A stretch of DNA of 64,000 bases from the NCBI GenBank assembly GCA_036835325.1, contig DAITMF010000009.1:13728-77727 (forward strand). The letters are read 5' to 3'. The notes under the pieces are model-generated. The model did not search any database and was not told where the DNA came from. It saw only the letters and a program-made list of their open reading frames with translations. Shown piece by piece: positions 34,040 to 42,949 of this stretch. The stretch is from CAMCHP01 sp036835325. GTDB lineage: Bacteria > Bacteroidota > Bacteroidia > Flavobacteriales_D > Sanyastnellaceae. The position numbers and the translations under genes are program-made. The stretch's first letter is position 1. Each line of letters opens with the position of its first letter.

Positions 34040-35182
34040 ATGCATTTCGAATTGACTGAAGAACAGCTAGCAGTACGCGACGCTGCCCGTGATTTCGCAC
34101 AAAATGTGCTCAAGCCCGGCGTTATTGAACGCGACGAGCAGCAGAAGTTTCCTGCCGACGAAGTGAAGCAGCTCGGTGAGCTGGGTTTCATGGGCATGAT
34201 GGTTGATCAGAAGTACGGAGGTTCAGGGATGGACACCATCTCGTACGCGCTGGCCATGGAAGAATTGTCGAAAATTGACGCTTCGGCTTCGGTATGCGTT
34301 TCAGTGAACAACTCTCTGGTGTGTTGGGGATTGGAGACTTACGGCACAGAAGAGCAAAAAGAGAAGTTTCTCACGCCGCTTGCCAAAGGCGAAAAAATCG
34401 GTGCCTTTTGTTTGAGCGAGCCTGAGGCGGGTTCTGACGCCACCAGTCAGCGCACCACTGCCATCGACATGGGCGACCACTACCTGCTCAACGGCACCAA
34501 GAACTGGATCACTAACGGAAGCAGTGCATCAACCTACCTCGTGATTGCGCAAACCGACGTTGACAAAGGCCACCGCGGCATCAACGCCCTCATCATTGAG
34601 CGCGGCATGGAAGGCTTTATCGTAGGTGCCAAGGAGAACAAAATGGGCATTCGCGGGTCAGATACCCACACCCTGATGTTTCAAGACGTGAAAGTGCCCA
34701 AGGCCAATCGCATAGGTGAAGACGGATTCGGCTTCAAATTTGCCATGAAAACGCTTACCGGCGGTCGAATTGGTATCGCAGCGCAAGCATTGGGCATCGC
34801 CTCAGGTGCTTACGAATTGGCACTTGCCTACTCAAAAGAGCGCAAAGCCTTCGGAAAGGAGATTTCAAAGCACCAGGCCATCGCCTTCAAGCTTGCCGAC
34901 ATGGCGACTGAGATTGAGGCGGCACGCATGATGGTGCTCAAGGCCGCGTGGTTGAAAGACAACGGCAAGCCTTACGACCAAGCCAGTGCCATGGCCAAAT
35001 TGTACGCATCGCAGGTGGCCATGAAGCACACCGTTGAGGCCGTCCAAATCCACGGTGGATACGGTTTTGTGAAAGAGTACCACGTTGAGCGCTTGATGCG
35101 CGACGCCAAGATTACTCAGATTTACGAAGGCACCAGCGAGGTGCAGAAAATCGTGATTTCACGAGGGTTGCTAAGCGAGTAA
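34040..35182 (+). CDS. Acyl-CoA dehydrogenase (short/medium-chain type)
   Basis: An FAD-dependent enzyme that oxidises acyl-CoA to enoyl-CoA, passing electrons to electron-transfer flavoprotein. The 380 residues are typical. Seen: the N-terminal helical domain (FELTEEQLAVRDAARDFAQ), the flavin/substrate motif FCLSEPEAGSDATSQRTTA, LNGTKNWITNGSSAS, RKAFGKEISKHQAIAFKLAD, and the C-terminal QIYEGTSEVQKIVISRGLL, whose Glu is the expected catalytic base in the butyryl/medium-chain group. Chain-length preference cannot be assigned. It has its own promoter and stands alone. Confidence 0.94.
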   Translation: MHFELTEEQLAVRDAARDFAQNVLKPGVIERDEQQKFPADEVKQLGELGFMGMMVDQKYGGSGMDTISYALAMEELSKIDASASVCVSVNNSLVCWGLETYGTEEQKEKFLTPLAKGEKIGAFCLSEPEAGSDATSQRTTAIDMGDHYLLNGTKNWITNGSSASTYLVIAQTDVDKGHRGINALIIERGMEGFIVGAKENKMGIRGSDTHTLMFQDVKVPKANRIGEDGFGFKFAMKTLTGGRIGIAAQALGIASGAYELALAYSKERKAFGKEISKHQAIAFKLADMATEIEAARMMVLKAAWLKDNGKPYDQASAMAKLYASQVAMKHTVEAVQIHGGYGFVKEYHVERLMRDAKITQIYEGTSEVQKIVISRGLLSE

Positions 35183-35259
35183 ACTCGTACACATCGGCCT
35201 GTTCAATACGCATGCAGTAAGGGAGTCTTGCTGCCTTGTTCGCCCTGTAAATTGCAGCC

Positions 35260-37794
35260 ATGTTTTGGTTGCGCCGCATATTGCCTTATGTGCTCGCCGC
35301 ATCGTTCGCGGCTGGGTCGTTGTTGCTGTATTTGCGCTTGGCGAGCAAGAGCCTTCCGCCGGTTGAGGTGTTGTCGGTAGTGCCTGAAACGGCCCACGAG
35401 TTATGGTTCGTCAATGATTTGGCTGCGCTCAGCGAAGACCTTGATGAGCATCATGAGCTTGCCACCATTTCCGGAGGACTTGTTTTCTTTTTGGGGATGG
35501 ATTTCGACGCGGCTGCCGTTGATCATTCGTGGGTACACCAAGCACGTGCAGTTGCTTGGCGCACAGGTGGTTCGAACGATTTCACACTCGCATGGGGTTT
35601 CCCGGGCGGATGGAGTCAAAGCCAATGTGAGCAATGGTGCATTGCAGCGCTCGGCGCGGCGCCTGTTAAGAACGGATTGCTTCAAATCGCCATTGGTGAG
35701 CGCACGGCGTATGTGAAAATCGCTGAGCAACGCGGATTCGTTGCATACGATGAGCCCACGTTGAAGGCGGCCGATGCGCCGGTGTCGCCTCTTGTTGGTT
35801 TGCTTTCTATTGGCACAAAGCGCGGAGTGGTTCACGTGAACTCCGAGCAGGTTGCCGCGAGGCATTTGCCTTGGATGGAGGAAGGCGTGCTCAAGGCAAC
35901 CGTGGTGCGCGACGTTTACTTTCCGAATCAAAGGATAAGCGGTGAAGAAATTGTGATGGTGAACCGCACGTTACCGAAGTTTACTGCAATGCCGGAAGAA
36001 TGGCTAAGGTGGATACCTTCATCGGTGACCTCGTTCATGGGCATCGGATTGGAGTCAGGCTACGCGTGGGTTGATTTCCAGCAAGAGTTGCGGGCAACGG
36101 ATGGACGTGCAGCCGCTTGGAACGGTGAACTTGCTGAACTTGAAACACGCTATTCTACCGATGCCGAAAGCTTTCTGGGTGCTTGGTGGAACGGAGGCAT
36201 GGCCAGCTTTACGGCCTTTGGTCGCTCGTACCTGCTCTTGGGTTCAGTTGATGCCGCCACTGCCCGCCGCGGTTTGGAGTCGGTAGGTGAGGATGCCCTC
36301 CCGTTTTTGGATGGCAGCTACGTTGCAATGCCGGATGACCGCTTTTTGGTGCACCTTCTTGGTGCTCAGGCCCAAAACAAAGTCTCCGCTTGGGTAAGTC
36401 AGCGCGCTGTGGTTTTAGCCGACAGTGAAGCCTCTCTGCTCAAACTCGCCGCACGGTTGGCAGGTGAGAAGGCCATCGATGCCAAGCACATACTGGGCCG
36501 TGCAATTGCCTCAGGTGAGCACATGGTGGTTTACCTCCAATCAGGAAGCGATGCCGAATCTCCCTTGACCGGAATTGAGCTTGCGGCTTACGCCGGAGGT
36601 CCTGATTCGGAGGCTACCCACATCGTTTACAGCGGAGCCTTGGCGTCGCCCGATCGCCTAGTTACCCGATTTGAAGTGTCAAAAGCGGCCACTGTACGTC
36701 AGCAAACGCGGTACTTATGGGAGTTTCCGGTTGCCGGTTTGCGTCATGAGACCCTCACTGCGATTCGAAACCACACCGACAATACCTGGTACACCTTGGT
36801 TCAAGATTCAGCCAATGTTGTGCATGCCATCAGTGCAACTGGCAAGGCCATGTGGACCTACAATGCAGGAGCACATGTAATAGGTCGAATCGAAGGTGTT
36901 GATTTGTACAAGAACGGTAAGATTCAAAGCACCTTTGCCACCACGGAAGCGGTTCATGCGATTGACCTGCTTGGCAGGAAGGTTGACGGGTTCCCCATTC
37001 GGGTCAAATCATCCGGTACCGAGATTACCACGCCACTGTTCATCGCCGATTACGACAACAACCGAAACTACCGTTTTATTTTCGCAACGAGCGACGGTGA
37101 ACTTCACAACCACACTGCCGATGGCAAAGCCACACGCGGCTGGAACTACAATCGCAAAGGCGCTTCGGCACGCCATATCGCCCACCTAAAAGCAGGCAAT
37201 GCCGATTACCTCTTCGTGGCCTACGCCGACGGCAAAGTTGATTTGTTGAAGCGCAATGGAGAGCCCCGCTATGCCTCGCGTTTGAGTTTGCCAATGTATA
37301 TAGGAGAGCCGGTTTTTCGGGTGACTTCAGACATCGCCCGGTCGTCGGTTATCGTGACCGATACATCTGGGGCCGTGGTTGAAGGAGTTTTTGGGCAAGC
37401 CGATGGAAGCGTGAGCCGCTTGGTCGGTGCCAAACAGCGCGCAACGGGAGGATTGTTGCTGGTTGACCTTGATCGCGACCGGGTTGACGATCTCTTTTAT
37501 ACGACCGATACTTCGGTTGTGGGCTTGGTAAGCGGACTTGAGTTTAACCGCAGTTTTAGATCGGATGTTTTGCCTGAATTGCGCACCTACCAATTCGCCG
37601 GAGGCATGCGCATTGGGGTTGTACTGCCCAATGCGAAAGAGTTCTATCTCTTGGAACAAGACGGCACCAACGCTGACGGCTTTCCGCTGTTTGCAGGTGG
37701 GGTGGCGGTTGTTCGTGATCTGACCGGCCGAGGCGGCTTGGATTTGATTACCTCTGATGGATTAGGTTTGGTGATGGCCTATCGCCTCGAATAA
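35260..37794 (+). CDS. Membrane-anchored DUF3352-like protein with C-terminal beta-propeller
   Basis: An 844-residue protein. One N-terminal transmembrane or signal segment (IRRILPYVLAA-type stretch, residues 5-27) is followed by a long extracytoplasmic part. Residues 35-460 resemble DUF3352-type proteins (VPETAHELWFVNDLAALSEDL; SFLGAWWNGGMASFTAFGRS; LPFLDGSYVAMPDDRFLVHL). From about residue 480 there are repeated beta-blade patterns like a PQQ-type or WD propeller (VHAISATGKAMWTYNAG, VHAIDLLGRKVDGFPI, LHNHTADGKATRGWNY, VDLLKRNGEPRYASRL). FG-GAP-like DLDRDRVDDLFYTTD appears near 730. Function unknown; the family assignment is by pattern only. The small secreted gene follows at 37880. Confidence 0.7.
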   Translation: MFWLRRILPYVLAASFAAGSLLLYLRLASKSLPPVEVLSVVPETAHELWFVNDLAALSEDLDEHHELATISGGLVFFLGMDFDAAAVDHSWVHQARAVAWRTGGSNDFTLAWGFPGGWSQSQCEQWCIAALGAAPVKNGLLQIAIGERTAYVKIAEQRGFVAYDEPTLKAADAPVSPLVGLLSIGTKRGVVHVNSEQVAARHLPWMEEGVLKATVVRDVYFPNQRISGEEIVMVNRTLPKFTAMPEEWLRWIPSSVTSFMGIGLESGYAWVDFQQELRATDGRAAAWNGELAELETRYSTDAESFLGAWWNGGMASFTAFGRSYLLLGSVDAATARRGLESVGEDALPFLDGSYVAMPDDRFLVHLLGAQAQNKVSAWVSQRAVVLADSEASLLKLAARLAGEKAIDAKHILGRAIASGEHMVVYLQSGSDAESPLTGIELAAYAGGPDSEATHIVYSGALASPDRLVTRFEVSKAATVRQQTRYLWEFPVAGLRHETLTAIRNHTDNTWYTLVQDSANVVHAISATGKAMWTYNAGAHVIGRIEGVDLYKNGKIQSTFATTEAVHAIDLLGRKVDGFPIRVKSSGTEITTPLFIADYDNNRNYRFIFATSDGELHNHTADGKATRGWNYNRKGASARHIAHLKAGNADYLFVAYADGKVDLLKRNGEPRYASRLSLPMYIGEPVFRVTSDIARSSVIVTDTSGAVVEGVFGQADGSVSRLVGAKQRATGGLLLVDLDRDRVDDLFYTTDTSVVGLVSGLEFNRSFRSDVLPELRTYQFAGGMRIGVVLPNAKEFYLLEQDGTNADGFPLFAGGVAVVRDLTGRGGLDLITSDGLGLVMAYRLE

Positions 37795-37879
37795 AGAGAA
37801 TCTTGCCTTTTTTAACGTTTCATTAAGTCATTGATCAATATGCTTGGTGTACTTTAGTCGTTACCAAACTCACTTAAAA

Positions 37880-38401
37880 ATGAAAAAATTGATTGTACTA
37901 ATGCTGGCCCTTGCGCCGGTGATTGGGTTTTCTCAAGGACGAACAGAAGGCACCCGCGAAGCGCAAAGCAGAGATGCGGCTGCTCAAGAAGCTGCCAAGC
38001 GCGAATCAATGGATCGTGGAGCACAAGCAGCCGTGAATAAGTTTTCTGACGTATTCATCGAGTTCGTGGTTTCTGACCAAGGCGGACGTCAAACCATTCG
38101 CATGGTCAAGGATTCAGACATGCTTTCACGCGTGAATGACCCGGGTTTCCAGCGCGATATCGAAACCACATCGCAACAGTCGTTTTCAACCGTTGCCGAT
38201 TTGATGACGATGATGAGCGCCAAAGGCTGGTCGTTTGTGTCGCAGTACGAAATTGCCTTGCGCGGTCAAAGCAGCACACGATTCGTGTTTAAGAAGCAAA
38301 TTGCTATGCCTCCGTACATGATCACCGGTGAGAAGCCTGATTCGAAAGATGCGCCTCCTGTCAATGCTGGCATGCAGGGACGAACTCCTGGCAAAAAATA
38401 A
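37880..38401 (+). CDS. Small secreted protein of unknown function
   Basis: A 173-residue protein with signal peptide MKKLIVLMLALAPVIGFSQG, which sets the start at 37880; the ATG at 37844 adds 12 unrelated residues. A Glu/Ala/Arg/Gln-rich region follows (residues 21-48, probably helical), then an alpha/beta region (KFSDVFIEFVVSDQGGRQTI; DLMTMMSAKGWSFVSQYEI; SSTRFVFKKQI) and a Pro/Lys-rich tail. I do not recognise the family. TACTTTAG, one mismatch from the -7 consensus, lies at 37850-37857, 16 bp after a TTG. A strong terminator follows at 38421, so it is a single-gene unit or the end of one. Confidence 0.75.
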   Translation: MKKLIVLMLALAPVIGFSQGRTEGTREAQSRDAAAQEAAKRESMDRGAQAAVNKFSDVFIEFVVSDQGGRQTIRMVKDSDMLSRVNDPGFQRDIETTSQQSFSTVADLMTMMSAKGWSFVSQYEIALRGQSSTRFVFKKQIAMPPYMITGEKPDSKDAPPVNAGMQGRTPGKK

Positions 38402-38420
38402 GTTTTTGGATTGTTCCATT

Positions 38421-38447
38421 AAGCTCCTTTCAAGGAGCTTTTTTTTT
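38421..38447 (+). terminator. Rho-independent terminator
   Basis: A perfect 9-bp stem AAGCTCCTT / AAGGAGCTT (38421-38429, 38432-38440) with a 2-base TC spacer (4-base effective loop), then seven T. It is 19 bp after the small secreted gene. Confidence 0.92.
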
Positions 38448-38463
38448 GAACTCTGTGGGTGCT

Positions 38464-38471
38464 TACCTTTG
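38464..38471 (+). promoter_or_regulatory. Histidine kinase -7 promoter box TACCTTTG
   Basis: An exact TAnnTTTG match ending 3 nt before the first ATG (38475) and 6 nt before the second (38478). A TTTG lies 15 bp upstream at 38445-38448, inside the preceding terminator T-run. This implies a leaderless or nearly leaderless mRNA. Confidence 0.6.
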
Positions 38472-38474
38472 TAA

Positions 38475-39446
38475 ATGATGAGTGTACATAGTGGCCGACG
38501 CAATTCCCGTTTCGTATTTCGCCTCTTGGCGGCGTACATTTTGTTCCAATTTTTTTGGTGGGCCTTTCACATCATCCAACTTCACGGTGATATTCGAGAC
38601 TTGGAGGTGGCCTTGAACCGAACAGAGATGCAAATGGCCAATGCCTTTTACAAGCAGAAGGTGATGATGGTGGTCGGCGAAGGCCTCGTTTTCGTCGGTC
38701 TCTTGATTTTTGGATTGTGGAGGATGAACAGCTACCTACGCCGTGAGGCCGAGCTTGCGCGGCAAGAGCGCAACTTTATGCTGTCGGTTACCCACGAACT
38801 AAAAACGCCCGTCGCAGGCCTTCGGTTGTATTTGGAGACCTTGAAGAACAGGCCTCAACTCGATGCTGAGCGAAAAGACAAGCTCGTGCTGAATGCCTTG
38901 AACGAAACCAACCGGCTTGATCACTTGGTTGAGAACATCCTGCTGTCGACCCGCTTTGAACTCGAAGACATGGCCCACCTGGCGCCACTCGATTTATCAG
39001 AACTTGTGCAAAATGTATGCGATAAGTTGCGGCTCACCATCGGTGCTCGGCACACCACCACCGTGGCCATTGAACCCGGAATCGGGTTCACCGGAGATGC
39101 CTCGCTGCTTGAATCGTTGCTTACCAATTTGTACGACAACGCCGTGAAGTATTCGCCCGAAGGAAGCGCCATCCAAGTGGGGCTAAACCGCGTTGCTGAC
39201 AGCATCGAAATTACCGTTGAAGATGGCGGGCAAGGCATCCCGCACGGAGAACTGAAACGTATTTTCAAGAAGTTTTACCGCGTCGGTAATGAAGAAACAC
39301 GGCGCTCAAAAGGCACCGGGCTGGGCTTATACCTCGTCGACCGCATCACAACCCTCCATGGAGGCCGTGTAGCGGTGACCTCGTTGTCGCCAGGTAGCCG
39401 ATTCACACTTACCTTTCCACTCATCGACTCATCCATCCAATCATGA
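38475..39446 (+). CDS. Sensor histidine kinase without a large sensor domain
   Basis: 323 residues. Transmembrane helices at about 13-33 and 63-83 enclose only some 30 extracytoplasmic residues, so it senses little outside the membrane. The HisKA H-box (ERNFMLSVTHELKTPVAGL) contains His107. The HATPase domain has NLYDNAVKYSPEG (N box), VEDGGQGIPHGELKRIFKKF (G1/F) and GTGLGLYLVDRI (G2). No response regulator lies nearby. The stop overlaps the gpmI start by 4 bp (ATGA), so the two are translationally coupled. ATG 38478 is an equally good start, since the promoter box ends at 38471. Signal and target unknown. Confidence 0.92.
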   Translation: MMSVHSGRRNSRFVFRLLAAYILFQFFWWAFHIIQLHGDIRDLEVALNRTEMQMANAFYKQKVMMVVGEGLVFVGLLIFGLWRMNSYLRREAELARQERNFMLSVTHELKTPVAGLRLYLETLKNRPQLDAERKDKLVLNALNETNRLDHLVENILLSTRFELEDMAHLAPLDLSELVQNVCDKLRLTIGARHTTTVAIEPGIGFTGDASLLESLLTNLYDNAVKYSPEGSAIQVGLNRVADSIEITVEDGGQGIPHGELKRIFKKFYRVGNEETRRSKGTGLGLYLVDRITTLHGGRVAVTSLSPGSRFTLTFPLIDSSIQS

Positions 39447-40951
39447 ATAAAACAGCACTCATTATACTCGACGGTTGGGGCATCGGAAAAGGCGACGCCT
39501 CGGATGGCATTGCAAGTGCCAAAACGCCATTTTTCGACGCATTGAAGATGCGTTACCCAACAACAACGCTCACCACCTTCGGTGAAGACGTGGGTTTGCC
39601 TGAAGGGCAAATGGGCAACAGCGAAGTGGGGCACATGAACATTGGCGCAGGCCGTGTTGTGTACCAAGATTTGGTGCGTATAAATTTGGCCATTGCTGAC
39701 CGTTCATTCTTTGAAAATGAGGTGCTGCACGACGCCCTTTCCGGGGTTGGAAATGGCACCCTTCACCTGATGGGCCTGATTGGTGAAGGCGGTGTGCATT
39801 CGTCGCAGAAGCATTTGCATGCGCTGATTCAATTTGCAAATCAAATAGGCGTTAAACAGGTCGCTGTGCATGCTTTTATGGATGGACGAGATTCTGACCC
39901 ACATGCAGGCCTCCACGCTCTTGACGCCCTCGAAGCAGAACTTAAAGAGCATGGTGGACGCATCGCCACAGTGATTGGACGCTACTATGCGATGGACCGT
40001 GACAAGCGCTGGGAACGCGTTGCCAAGGCCTACCGGCTCTTGGTGAACGGTGAAGGAAGCGAAGTTGGTTCAGCCCGCGCAGGAGTGGAACAGGCTTATG
40101 CGAATGGGCAAACCGATGAGTTCATTGAGCCACTTGTAGTGCGCGGAGGAGACTTCGGACGGATCAACGAAGGCGATACAGTCGTTTGTTTTAATTTCAG
40201 AACCGATCGCTGCCGGGAGATTACAATGGCACTTACGCAGCAGGCCTTCCAGGAAGAGGGTATGGCACCGCTTCAATTGCGCTACTGCACGATGACCCGC
40301 TACGATGCCAGTTTTAAGAACGTCATGGTCGCTTATGAAAAAGATGACCTGGCCATGACCCTTGGCGAGGTGGTTAGCCAAGCCGGAGGAACGCAATTGC
40401 GCATTGCAGAAACCGAGAAGTACCCGCATGTGACCTTCTTTTTTTCGGGAGGACGTGAGGCGGAGTTCGCCGGAGAAGCACGCATCATGGTGAATTCGCC
40501 AAAGGTGGCCACCTACGATTTGCAACCGGAGATGAGTGCGCGGGAAATTGCGCGCAAAGCTGCTGATTTCATGGCTTCTGACCGGCCTGATTTGGTGGTT
40601 CTAAACTTCGCCAATCCCGATATGGTCGGGCACACCGGAGTATTCTCTGCGATTGTTGAGGCCGTTGAGGTCACCGATGCCTGTTTGCAAACGGTGGTCG
40701 AAGCCGGATTAAAAGAGGGGTACCGCTTTGTGGTCATCGCCGATCACGGAAACGCCGATTGTGCCATCAATGACGACGGCACGGTGAATACCGCACACAC
40801 GCTGAATCCTGTTCCGATGGTGGTTATTGACGACCGAGTGGAGTCGGTTGAAGCCGGTCGATTGGCCGATGTTGCGCCAACCTTGCTTGCGCTATTGGGA
40901 GTTGAGCGAACGGCCGTGATGACCGGTCGCCCACTCGTTAAACTGAAATAA
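39443..40951 (+). CDS. gpmI: 2,3-bisphosphoglycerate-independent phosphoglycerate mutase
   Basis: GpmI interconverts 3- and 2-phosphoglycerate in glycolysis using two Mn ions and a phosphoserine. The 502-residue protein belongs to the alkaline phosphatase superfamily. Seen: IILDGWGIGKGDASDGI at the N-terminus (metal Asp), Ser60 in GQMGNSEVGHMNIGAGR (phosphorylated nucleophile), AFMDGRDSDPH, VVCFNFRTDRCREIT, NFANPDMVGHTG, and VIADHGNADCAI (metal Asp and His). It overlaps the histidine kinase by 4 bp. The 3' end is 1 bp from a convergent gene. Confidence 0.96.
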   Translation: MNKTALIILDGWGIGKGDASDGIASAKTPFFDALKMRYPTTTLTTFGEDVGLPEGQMGNSEVGHMNIGAGRVVYQDLVRINLAIADRSFFENEVLHDALSGVGNGTLHLMGLIGEGGVHSSQKHLHALIQFANQIGVKQVAVHAFMDGRDSDPHAGLHALDALEAELKEHGGRIATVIGRYYAMDRDKRWERVAKAYRLLVNGEGSEVGSARAGVEQAYANGQTDEFIEPLVVRGGDFGRINEGDTVVCFNFRTDRCREITMALTQQAFQEEGMAPLQLRYCTMTRYDASFKNVMVAYEKDDLAMTLGEVVSQAGGTQLRIAETEKYPHVTFFFSGGREAEFAGEARIMVNSPKVATYDLQPEMSAREIARKAADFMASDRPDLVVLNFANPDMVGHTGVFSAIVEAVEVTDACLQTVVEAGLKEGYRFVVIADHGNADCAINDDGTVNTAHTLNPVPMVVIDDRVESVEAGRLADVAPTLLALLGVERTAVMTGRPLVKLK

Positions 40952-40952
40952 T

Positions 40953-42848
40953 TTACCGCACAATATTGAACGTACCGGTGAAGGTAACATCGGGCTCACT
41001 GTTGCGTGACTTGCGGTAGTAGATGTAGAAGTAGGTACCTTCTGCCAAGTCGTCGCCGCGCCAGTTGCTTTGGTAATTGTCGTTTTCGTAGACCAAAGTT
41101 CCCCAGCGGTTGAACACTTCAAGTCGGCTACCCGGGAAACCTTCCCAGCCTTGTATATCGAATGTGTCGTTGATGCCATCACCATTGGGCGAGAAGATGT
41201 TGGGGATGGTGGTGTCGCACACATCGATTTCGAGCAAGAAGCCTCCGCCCTCGCCACAACCATCGACCAACTCAATCAGGTAAACGCCGATTACATCTGA
41301 CGACCAGTTCCCGGTTTCTTCGTTGAAGTTGAGGTTTTCTTCGTCGTACGTCCATGTGAAAGGTTGGGCACCACCAACGGGCAACAAGCGAATGGGCACG
41401 TTGACACACTCGTCAGAATTATCTGGGATAAAAAGAGGATCAGGAATTACCACAATGAATGAATCTTCAGCGGTGAATCCGCAGTAGTCAATCAGGTCGA
41501 CAAAAATTTCGCTTGGGCCACCGCCCACTACCGTGATGGAGGGTGTACTAGCGCCTGTTGACCACGTGTAAACGAACGGTGCGAATCCATCTACCGGCTC
41601 GGCAGACACGACTTGGCTTTCACCGCCACACGGATTGATTTCTTCAGGAATGTCGATTACGGGTGGATTGTAGTCGAGAATGTTGAGCACCAATTCAACA
41701 TCAACTTCGTCGCCGCATGAGTTAATAAAGGCATACGACACGGTCAGTGTTTCTGTTTCTTCAACAGTTTCGTCGTAAATGGTCACCACGGGGATGCTAA
41801 CCGAGAGTTGACCTGGGGGAAAGTTGATGATTGTAGGGAGCAATTCATAGTCGAGCTCTGCGGTAGCTGTACCACCGACGATGAGTTCGATTTGGTCATT
41901 TTGATCGGCAGAAGGCCGGACGATGGTGATGTTGCCGTCAATACAGCCTTCCAAAAGGGTGAGCGGAGGGAAGTTTGGCGGGGTATTTGGAATATCAGCT
42001 GAAATAAACACATCGTTAGAGCTAAAGCTACCGGCTTCCAAGAAAACAGCCGAGTCAAAGGCAGTGTCTCCGGCATCTGCGATGGCAATTTTAATGTGGT
42101 AGGTTTCGCCGCACTGCAGACCTCCTGCTTTTGCTTCAAGAACAACGGTTAAGCCGTCGAGTTGTGTGCTGGTCGGGGAAGTATTGTTCTCGTTGTCGAT
42201 GTAGTATTCAGTGTTGTTGGCCCAATCGGGAGAAACCTGCGCGCATTGCGGTTCGAAACCTGCGCTCCCAGCCACCCCCAAGTTCACGGTGTTAATGGTT
42301 ACAGGGATTTCGGTGTCAGGCACAAGTGCCAAGTTTACTGCATTCAGCGAGTAAACACCGTTGATTCCAGGGCCTGATAGGAAGAAGCCGAAGGCATCAT
42401 TCACACTTCCGCAGACATATTCGTTGTATTCTTCACTGCCAAAAACATATCTGAATGATATCGAATCACCCGTAGCAAGGAAGTCAAATTCCAAAATTGC
42501 CGCATCATTTGTTCCGAAAGTTGAAAGCTGAGTTAAATCAGGGTCACCGGCACCAAGATTGCCGCCTCCGAGCCCTGCGCCTCCTAAGTTGTTTGGGCCT
42601 ACGGCTACAGCGATATCACCTGTTGCAAGAACCAATCCGGAAGACAATCCGATGTTGGAATTCGCACTATTGAATGACCCGATTTGGTTATCGTCACCGG
42701 AGAATGTGATGTTAAACACTTCAACGCCGTCGCCCAACAGAACATCTTGAACACCCTGTTCTGGGGTCACAGTATTGTCAACCACAAGCTGCGAAAAGCC
42801 ACTGCACGTGAAGAGGAATCCTATGGCAACGAAAGCAATCTTTTTCAT
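40953..42848 (-). CDS. Choice-of-anchor-L protein with T9SS type B (gliding motility-associated) C-terminus
   Basis: A 631-residue exported protein. The signal peptide MKKIAFVAIGFLFTCSGFSQ fixes the start at 42848. Residues 25-275 form a choice-of-anchor-L domain (FGSEEYNEYVCGSVNDAFGF; YHIKIAIADAGDTAFDSAVF). Residues 297-470 form one Calx-beta/Ig-like module starting LLEGCIDGNITIVR and ending near LIDYCGF. Residues 545-631 are the type B sorting domain (TIPNIFSPNGDGINDTFDI, RLEVFNRWGTLVYEN, GTYFYIYY). The downstream neighbour in transcription order is convergent gpmI. It is paralogous to the gene at 42950. Type B cargo usually needs a SprF-type partner. Function unknown. Confidence 0.87.
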   Translation of the reverse strand: MKKIAFVAIGFLFTCSGFSQLVVDNTVTPEQGVQDVLLGDGVEVFNITFSGDDNQIGSFNSANSNIGLSSGLVLATGDIAVAVGPNNLGGAGLGGGNLGAGDPDLTQLSTFGTNDAAILEFDFLATGDSISFRYVFGSEEYNEYVCGSVNDAFGFFLSGPGINGVYSLNAVNLALVPDTEIPVTINTVNLGVAGSAGFEPQCAQVSPDWANNTEYYIDNENNTSPTSTQLDGLTVVLEAKAGGLQCGETYHIKIAIADAGDTAFDSAVFLEAGSFSSNDVFISADIPNTPPNFPPLTLLEGCIDGNITIVRPSADQNDQIELIVGGTATAELDYELLPTIINFPPGQLSVSIPVVTIYDETVEETETLTVSYAFINSCGDEVDVELVLNILDYNPPVIDIPEEINPCGGESQVVSAEPVDGFAPFVYTWSTGASTPSITVVGGGPSEIFVDLIDYCGFTAEDSFIVVIPDPLFIPDNSDECVNVPIRLLPVGGAQPFTWTYDEENLNFNEETGNWSSDVIGVYLIELVDGCGEGGGFLLEIDVCDTTIPNIFSPNGDGINDTFDIQGWEGFPGSRLEVFNRWGTLVYENDNYQSNWRGDDLAEGTYFYIYYRKSRNSEPDVTFTGTFNIVR

Positions 42849-42949
42849 CCTATGAAGAATTTCGGTAAAAATACAACCAACTACGGTCACTCTCATGATG
42901 CGACAACTTCAAATTTGGTTGTACAGGGTTGAAAAAAGACTACCGCTGA

